Below, in pieces: positions 7,103 through 10,415 of a stretch of 10,415 nt of DNA (position 1 is the first letter of the stretch; every line of letters starts with the position of its first letter). The stretch is from JBBRSC01 sp038245795. Lineage in GTDB: Bacteria > Actinomycetota > Acidimicrobiia > Acidimicrobiales > Microtrichaceae. The notes beneath the pieces were generated by a model. The model saw only the letters and a list, made by a program, of their open reading frames with translations. It had not been told where the DNA came from and searched no databases. A program made the translations under genes and the position numbers. The DNA lies in contig JBBRSC010000108.1 of assembly GCA_038245795.1 (NCBI GenBank), positions 1-10,415 of the forward strand. Reading direction: 5' to 3'.

Positions 7103-7160
7103 CGAACCGCGCACGCTCAACCACCCCGACGGTGGTTGAGCGTGCGCGGTTCGTCGTTTT
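7103..7160 (+). terminator. Strong intrinsic terminator after the thiolase gene
   Basis: A perfect inverted repeat has 23-bp arms (7103-7125 and 7131-7153) and a 5-nt loop CCGAC, followed by TCGTTTT. It begins 15 nt after the thiolase stop. There is no T-run on the other side, so it should act only on plus-strand transcripts. The arm length and perfection are unusual for a bacterial terminator. Confidence 0.85.
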
Positions 7161-7185
7161 GGCTTCATGTGATTGACTTCGACAC

Positions 7186-7509
7186 ATGAACCGGAATCGG
7201 ATCATCGCTGTGGTCGTCGTCGTGGGTGCCGTGTTCGCTCTCTCGTCGATCTTCGGGACCTCGATCGGTCAGACAACCGTTGCCGTCCTCGCCATAGCCA
7301 TCATCGTTCGCATTGGTCTGAAGATGATCGGCGGGCTCGCTGACCCCATCCCGGAGCCACTCGAGGCGGGACTCCTGCGCAAGGTGAAACTGGTGTACCG
7401 CTGCAGCATCTGCGGTGCCGAGGTCCGCATGACGGTCGCTCCCACCGAAGACCCGGAGGCGCCACGACATTGCCTCGAGGACATGGAGCTCGTCACCCCC
7501 ATCGAGTGA
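7186..7509 (+). CDS. Small membrane protein with C-terminal zinc-ribbon-like motif
   Basis: This 107-residue protein of unknown function has two hydrophobic segments (about 6-22 and 29-48) with a short turn between. A cytoplasm-like tail follows with YRCSICGAEVR (71-81; Cys73 and Cys76) and PRHCLEDMELV (93-103; His95 and Cys96). The CxxC plus HC pattern could hold a zinc ion. I recall similar short YRC..CG...RHC.E.M proteins in actinobacteria but know no assigned role. The ATG at 7186 has no clear Shine-Dalgarno; the hydrophobic helix starting at residue 6 and the coding pattern support it. The gene lies just after the thiolase terminator, so it needs its own promoter, and it converges on crgA. 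Confidence 0.75.
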   Translation: MNRNRIIAVVVVVGAVFALSSIFGTSIGQTTVAVLAIAIIVRIGLKMIGGLADPIPEPLEAGLLRKVKLVYRCSICGAEVRMTVAPTEDPEAPRHCLEDMELVTPIE

Positions 7510-7521
7510 CACCTTTCACTC
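7504..7521. other. Short hairpin overlapping the stop codon of the small membrane protein
   Basis: GAGTGA (7504-7509) pairs with TCACTC (7516-7521) across a 6-nt loop. It could help end transcription or protect the mRNA end, but has only 6 bp and no following T-run. Confidence 0.25.
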
Positions 7522-7536
7522 CACATCGGAGTTCAT

Positions 7537-7562
7537 CAACTGCGCGCTTCACGCGTGAGTTG
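7537..7562. other. Imperfect hairpin in the convergent gap before crgA
   Basis: CAACT (7537-7541) pairs with AGTTG (7558-7562), and inside it CGCG (7543-7546) pairs with CGCG (7552-7555) around the loop CTTCA. The inner part also contains the 10-bp palindrome TCACGCGTGA (7549-7558). There is no T-run on either side. It may be a structured 3' end or a protein site. Confidence 0.3.
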
Positions 7563-7589
7563 TCCCCAGGCTGTGGACAACCCTGGGGA
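7559..7589. promoter_or_regulatory. DnaA-box pair within overlapping inverted repeats
   Basis: Two overlapping inverted repeats share this stretch: GTTGTCC (7559-7565) with GGACAAC (7575-7581), and TCCCCAGG (7563-7570) with CCTGGGGA (7582-7589). The reverse strand at 7580-7572 reads TTGTCCACA, the preferred DnaA box of high-GC actinobacteria. The plus strand at 7560-7568 reads TTGTCCCCA, one mismatch from it. The boxes face each other. This fits DnaA binding near a locus that is origin-proximal in mycobacteria, but a terminator or other protein site is possible. Confidence 0.45.
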
Positions 7590-7643
7590 GGATCACATCG
7601 ATGCAACTTGGCAGACACCCAACCGACATGAAACGGTCATCTC

Positions 7644-7660
7644 CGCCCCCCGCCGGGGCG
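7644..7660. other. GC-only hairpin in the gap between the small membrane protein gene and crgA
   Basis: CGCCCC (7644-7649) pairs with GGGGCG (7655-7660) around the loop CCGCC. It lies 32 bp beyond the crgA stop and could slow polymerase from either side, but no T-run follows in either direction. Confidence 0.25.
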
Positions 7661-7692
7661 ATGAACCCGAGCCTTCGGATCGCTTGGAGTCG

Positions 7693-8043
7693 TTAGCGGT
7701 ATTGAGTGGCGGTGATGATGCCGAAAAGGATCGATCCGAGACCACCCACGAGGTACCAGCCGTCGGGTGAGCCGGGCATGACGCCGGTGTAGTTGAAGAA
7801 GATGAGCAGGACGCCAGCGCCGAAGAAGATGAACATGAGAACCGGCACCCACATCGGGCTCGGCATCTGCGATTTGTTGAGGGTCGGCGGGGTGTATCGG
7901 GTGGACGCATTCGGTGCGTCGGGAGCGACGTCACCTGATGCTTTGCGGTCGGCGGCGGCGGCCGCGATCTTGGGATTGCCGGATCGCACCGAGGAAGAAC
8001 TCGTCGCTCCGGCTTCGATTCGTCGTTTGGTTGGCTTGGCCAC
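7693..8043 (-). CDS. crgA: CrgA-like septation/cell-division membrane protein
   Basis: This 116-residue protein has a basic, Ala/Ser-rich N-terminus (1-60) and two membrane helices (about 65-84 and 96-112). The loop NYTGVMPG and the short basic end TATQYR are typical of CrgA. In actinobacteria CrgA sits at the division site, interacts with FtsZ-ring and peptidoglycan-synthesis proteins, and limits or coordinates septum formation (established for Streptomyces and Mycobacterium). The N-terminal extension makes it longer than the roughly 85-93 residues I recall for those species. The start is GTG at 8043, chosen because the protein then opens MAKPTKRR, as is usual, and because a TATCCT box lies 7 nt upstream. 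It is divergent from trpG, as in M. tuberculosis, and converges on the small membrane protein gene. Identification rests on topology, the loop motif and gene order. Confidence 0.85.
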   Translation of the reverse strand: MAKPTKRRIEAGATSSSSVRSGNPKIAAAAADRKASGDVAPDAPNASTRYTPPTLNKSQMPSPMWVPVLMFIFFGAGVLLIFFNYTGVMPGSPDGWYLVGGLGSILFGIITATQYR

Positions 8044-8050
8044 GGCGCCA

Positions 8051-8056
8051 AGGATA
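8051..8056 (-). promoter_or_regulatory. -10 box giving a probable leaderless crgA transcript
   Basis: On the reverse strand TATCCT (TANNNT) ends exactly 7 nt before the GTG at 8043, so transcription should begin at or next to the start codon. No Shine-Dalgarno is present. A weak -35 (TTCGTT, 8079-8074) sits at 17-bp spacing. Confidence 0.55.
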
Positions 8057-8083
8057 GGCGACGGACCCGTTCCAACGAACCAC

Positions 8084-8089
8084 TACCCT
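8084..8089 (+). promoter_or_regulatory. -10 box giving a probable leaderless trpG transcript
   Basis: TACCCT (TANNNT) ends 7 nt before the GTG at 8097, with no Shine-Dalgarno between. This is the spacing of leaderless actinobacterial genes. The -35 region is not convincing. Confidence 0.5.
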
Positions 8090-8096
8090 CTCAGCC

Positions 8097-8684
8097 GTGG
8101 CGCGAATCCTGGTGATCGACAATTACGACTCGTTCGTCTACAACCTCGTGCAGTATCTGGGCGAAGCGGGTGCCGAGCCGATCGTGCATCGCCACGACGC
8201 GATCAACCTCGACGATGTCATGGCGATGGACCCCGACGGCATCCTCATTTCCCCCGGTCCCGGCACCCCAGCCGACGCAGGCCTGTCGAATGTGCTGATC
8301 CGCGACTGGTCTGACCGCGTGCCCGTCTTCGGCGTGTGCCTCGGAATGCAATGCATGGGAGAAGTCTTCGGCGGGAAGGTCGTCCGGGCGCCCCAGGTCG
8401 TTCACGGCAAGACCAGCCTGGTCCGCCACGATGGCCGGGGCGTCTTTGCCGGTCTGCCCTCCCCGCTCGAGGCAACCCGCTACCACTCGCTGGTCGTGGA
8501 TCGGGCCACGCTCCCGGAGTGCCTCGAGGTGACCGCCGAAACCGACGACGGGCTCATCATGGGGCTGCGTCATCGGACGCTCAATGTCGAGGGTGTCCAG
8601 TTCCACCCGGAATCGATCCTCACCGTCGGCGGCCACACCATGGTGGAGACCTTCCTCGCACGGTGCACCCGAGCGAGCGCCTGA
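8097..8684 (+). CDS. trpG: Anthranilate/aminodeoxychorismate synthase glutamine amidotransferase subunit
   Basis: This 195-residue class I glutamine amidotransferase releases ammonia from glutamine for a chorismate-using partner: TrpE to make anthranilate (tryptophan) or PabB to make aminodeoxychorismate (folate). The N-terminus IDNYDSFVYNLVQYLG (7-22) is diagnostic of TrpG/PabA. The oxyanion segment SPGPGTP is at 52-58, the nucleophile Cys81 is in GVCLGMQ, and His170 and Glu172 in QFHPES complete the triad. Length is normal. The GTG at 8097 puts the conserved IDNYDSF motif at its usual distance from the N-terminus and lies 7 nt from a -10 box. No trpE or pabB is nearby, so it may serve both pathways; pabA is the alternative name. 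Its place between crgA and the PASTA genes matches trpG of M. tuberculosis. It ends 19 bp before the converging PASTA gene. Confidence 0.93.
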   Translation: MARILVIDNYDSFVYNLVQYLGEAGAEPIVHRHDAINLDDVMAMDPDGILISPGPGTPADAGLSNVLIRDWSDRVPVFGVCLGMQCMGEVFGGKVVRAPQVVHGKTSLVRHDGRGVFAGLPSPLEATRYHSLVVDRATLPECLEVTAETDDGLIMGLRHRTLNVEGVQFHPESILTVGGHTMVETFLARCTRASA

Positions 8685-8703
8685 ACTGATCCCAACCGTT
8701 CAG
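8681..8703. terminator. Possible weak bidirectional terminator between trpG and the PASTA gene
   Basis: CTGAAC (8681-8686) and GTTCAG (8698-8703) form a 6-bp stem with an 11-nt loop that covers the whole convergent gap and the trpG stop. There is no T-run, so the call is weak. Confidence 0.25.
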
Positions 8704-9771
8704 TCAGCGAGGAGCCAAGGTGGTCGGGATCATCGGAGCGACCGGCGCCGGCGGCGTTCCAGAACTGGACACGGTGATGGTCACCGTGATCCCGGACGTG
8801 ACTGGCGATCCTCCAGGAATCGACTGGGCGGTCACCTTGCCATCGTTGGGATCCCCGACCCCGACGGCGACCACCACCACCCCACTGCCCAACCCGAGCG
8901 CCCGCAGCGCGGCTTCGGCGGACGCCTGCCGGGCACCGACCAGGTACGGCGCCCGGAAGGTCGGCGGAGAACCGACGACGGTGAGCTTGACCGGATAGTC
9001 CCGCGCCACCGGCGTTCCGGCGGGCGGGTCGCTGCTGATGACGGTTCCCTCGGCCTGATCCTTCGAGGACACCTTGGTGATCACGCCGATACCGAAGCCG
9101 CCACGACCCAGATCGACCATGAAGTTGTTGATGTTCTTCCCGGCGACATCGGGCACGTTCCGAAGAGGTGGCCCTGACGACACGGTGAGAAGCACGGGCG
9201 ATCCGTCGATGACCTTCTGCCCGGGTGGTGGGGACATGGAGATGACCTCGCCGAGACGCACCGTGTCCGACGCAATCGACACCAGCGATGCCGAGAACCC
9301 GCTCGTAGTCAAGGCGACTTGCGCGTCAGTTCCCTGTTGGCCGACGACGTTGGGGATCGGCTGGCCAGACCGACCGTCGCTGACCCGGATGGTAACGATG
9401 TCGCCCTGCTCGACCTTGGCGCCGGCATCGGGTCGTTGACCGAACACGATTCCCTGTGCCCGTCCCTCGCTGGGCTCGAACACGACGTTGACAGTCACCC
9501 CCAGATCGGTGATCTTCTTGGAGGCCGTCGCGATGTCGAGGTCCGCCACGGGGGGCAGCACGACCCGCGGGAGGCTGACCGTGTTGGAGTTGGCCGTGAG
9601 CTGGCCCACGGAGGCCCATACAGCGGTTCCGAACAACACCACCAGCAGGAGGAACGCCACCGGCAGCCGCCAACGCGGCGGGCGGAGATCGAGTTCTTCA
9701 CCCGGGATGAGGGAGCGGGAACGCCGACGGCTCGATCGCGCAGCGTTCGACAGGCGTACCGTCGATGTCAT
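8704..9771 (-). CDS. Membrane-anchored PASTA-repeat protein without a kinase domain
   Basis: This 355-residue protein has a basic cytoplasmic N-terminus (about 1-35, with clusters of Arg), one membrane helix (36-53) and an extracellular part with about four PASTA-like repeats (66-131, 136-199, 203-266, 270-335), then a Pro-rich tail. Repeats 2 and 3 are clearest, with IPNVVGQ and VPDVAGK openings, SMSPPPGQKV or SSDPPAGTPV turns and VTVSSGP-like ends. PASTA domains bind muropeptides or lipid II fragments and are found on PknB-type kinases and penicillin-binding proteins (established). There is no kinase, transpeptidase or other catalytic domain here. The ATG at 9771 overlaps the stop of the upstream PASTA gene as ATGA, and no Shine-Dalgarno is evident, so it is probably made by coupled translation. 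It may share or compete for the same wall ligands as the neighbouring kinase (inference). It converges on trpG. Confidence 0.85.
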   Translation of the reverse strand: MTSTVRLSNAARSSRRRSRSLIPGEELDLRPPRWRLPVAFLLLVVLFGTAVWASVGQLTANSNTVSLPRVVLPPVADLDIATASKKITDLGVTVNVVFEPSEGRAQGIVFGQRPDAGAKVEQGDIVTIRVSDGRSGQPIPNVVGQQGTDAQVALTTSGFSASLVSIASDTVRLGEVISMSPPPGQKVIDGSPVLLTVSSGPPLRNVPDVAGKNINNFMVDLGRGGFGIGVITKVSSKDQAEGTVISSDPPAGTPVARDYPVKLTVVGSPPTFRAPYLVGARQASAEAALRALGLGSGVVVVAVGVGDPNDGKVTAQSIPGGSPVTSGITVTITVSSSGTPPAPVAPMIPTTLAPR

Positions 9772-10415
9772 CGCCGCACCGTCAGTGTCATCAGCTGACC
9801 TGGCCGGATCGCCGCACCCGGTGCCGGATCCTGCGCCACGACCACTCCCAGCACTTCGCCCGGTGCCGCCGGCGTGGATGTCTGCGCCGCGATGAGCCCC
9901 TGATTGAGGAGGCTGACCGTTGCCGCTTCAAAGGTCTGACCGATCACCGAGGGTGCCTGGACGGGCGTCGGACCACTCGAGACGACAACATCAACCGGGG
10001 TGTCCCGTGGTCGCGACTCGCTCGCGGCGGGGTTCGTGCTGATCACCGCGTTAGCGGGCAGCTTCGGATCGTCCAGGTAGGACACCACTCCAAGAGCGAA
10101 GCCGGCCTTGCCAATGTTGAACAGCGCTCCTTCCTTCGGCAGTTTGGTGACATCGGGAACGGTACGCGCGACCGGCCCCAGCGACACCACGAGCGACACC
10201 TGTGATCCGCCCGTGATGATCTGCCCGGCGCTCGGCACCTGCGAGATGACCTGGCCAGGAGCGACGTCCTCGTCGTTGCGCTCATCGACCTTGGTCTCGA
10301 TGCCGACATCCTTCAGGAGCCGGATCGCGGCGTCCTTGGCGCTGCCGACCACGTCGACCATGGGAATCCGTGACGGGCCGCGACTCACGATCACCGACAC
10401 CGAGTCACCGCGCAA
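9768..10415 (-). CDS. pknB: PASTA-repeat C-terminus, probably of the Ser/Thr kinase PknB (truncated by window edge)
   Basis: 215 residues are visible; the reading frame runs off the window. The last residues of one PASTA repeat are followed by three complete ones (window residues about 14-79, 82-147 and 150-213), with openings such as IPMVDVVG and turns such as SQVPSAGQII and AQDPAPGAAI, and the protein ends directly after the last repeat. Linked PASTA repeats at a C-terminus are typical of PknB-type kinases. The gene order (crgA minus, trpG plus, this gene minus) matches M. tuberculosis, where pknB is the last gene of its operon facing trpG. PknB controls peptidoglycan synthesis and division through its extracellular PASTA sensor. 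The kinase domain is not in view, so this name is an inference; a PASTA protein without a kinase, or a penicillin-binding protein, remains possible. Its stop overlaps the start of the next PASTA gene. Confidence 0.75.
   Translation of the reverse strand: MRGDSVSVIVSRGPSRIPMVDVVGSAKDAAIRLLKDVGIETKVDERNDEDVAPGQVISQVPSAGQIITGGSQVSLVVSLGPVARTVPDVTKLPKEGALFNIGKAGFALGVVSYLDDPKLPANAVISTNPAASESRPRDTPVDVVVSSGPTPVQAPSVIGQTFEAATVSLLNQGLIAAQTSTPAAPGEVLGVVVAQDPAPGAAIRPGQLMTLTVRR

Noticed and set aside
8704..10415. The two PASTA genes as one gene broken by a frameshift
   Set aside because: The downstream frame has its own start, Arg-rich cytoplasmic end and membrane helix, and the upstream frame ends cleanly after a complete PASTA repeat; ATGA overlap is a normal gene junction.
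1..10415. CRISPR array, transposon, prophage, tRNA or rRNA
   Set aside because: No regularly spaced repeats, transposase or integrase motifs, or RNA gene cores were seen on either strand; base composition is uniform.

Overview
The window is high-GC DNA packed with genes and short intergenic gaps. It looks like a chromosome segment from an actinobacterium. The best evidence is the right-hand block: a CrgA-type septation protein (minus strand), a TrpG/PabA glutamine amidotransferase (plus) and a PASTA-repeat protein end (minus). This is the order and orientation of crgA, trpG and pknB near the replication origin of Mycobacterium tuberculosis (from memory of that locus). A deep-branching class such as Acidimicrobiia would fit, but that is a guess from overall style and not shown by the sequence.

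Left part (1-2890): a truncated short-chain dehydrogenase (minus) is divergent from a DUF983 zinc-ribbon membrane protein (plus). That gene converges, with a 9-bp gap, on a 603-residue long-chain acyl-CoA ligase (minus). The ligase is divergent from the next block across a 160-bp regulatory gap with a good promoter candidate.

Middle (2891-5700): a two-gene unit encodes a lipoprotein with an unrecognised six-cysteine domain and a one-pass transmembrane Ser/Thr protein kinase. The genes overlap by 7 nt, so they are probably translationally coupled. This is the least familiar system in the window and reads like an envelope sensor plus kinase. A thiolase (5876-7087) follows, with its own ribosome binding site and promoter/operator candidates, and ends at a perfect 23-bp-stem intrinsic terminator.

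Right part (7186-10415): a small two-helix membrane protein with a zinc-ribbon tail (plus) converges on crgA (minus). Between them lie nested inverted repeats containing an actinobacterial-type DnaA box. crgA and trpG are divergent across only 53 bp, and each GTG start sits 7 nt below a TANNNT -10 box, so both are probably leaderless. trpG converges on a coupled minus-strand pair: a PASTA protein with its own membrane anchor (8704-9771) and, upstream of it, the PASTA C-terminus of what is probably PknB, whose kinase part lies beyond the window. The acyl-CoA ligase and thiolase point to fatty-acid or related acyl-CoA metabolism; the crgA/PASTA block points to control of cell-wall growth and division. 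No tRNA, rRNA, CRISPR array, insertion sequence or phage gene was seen. No gene-free stretch exceeds about 185 bp.
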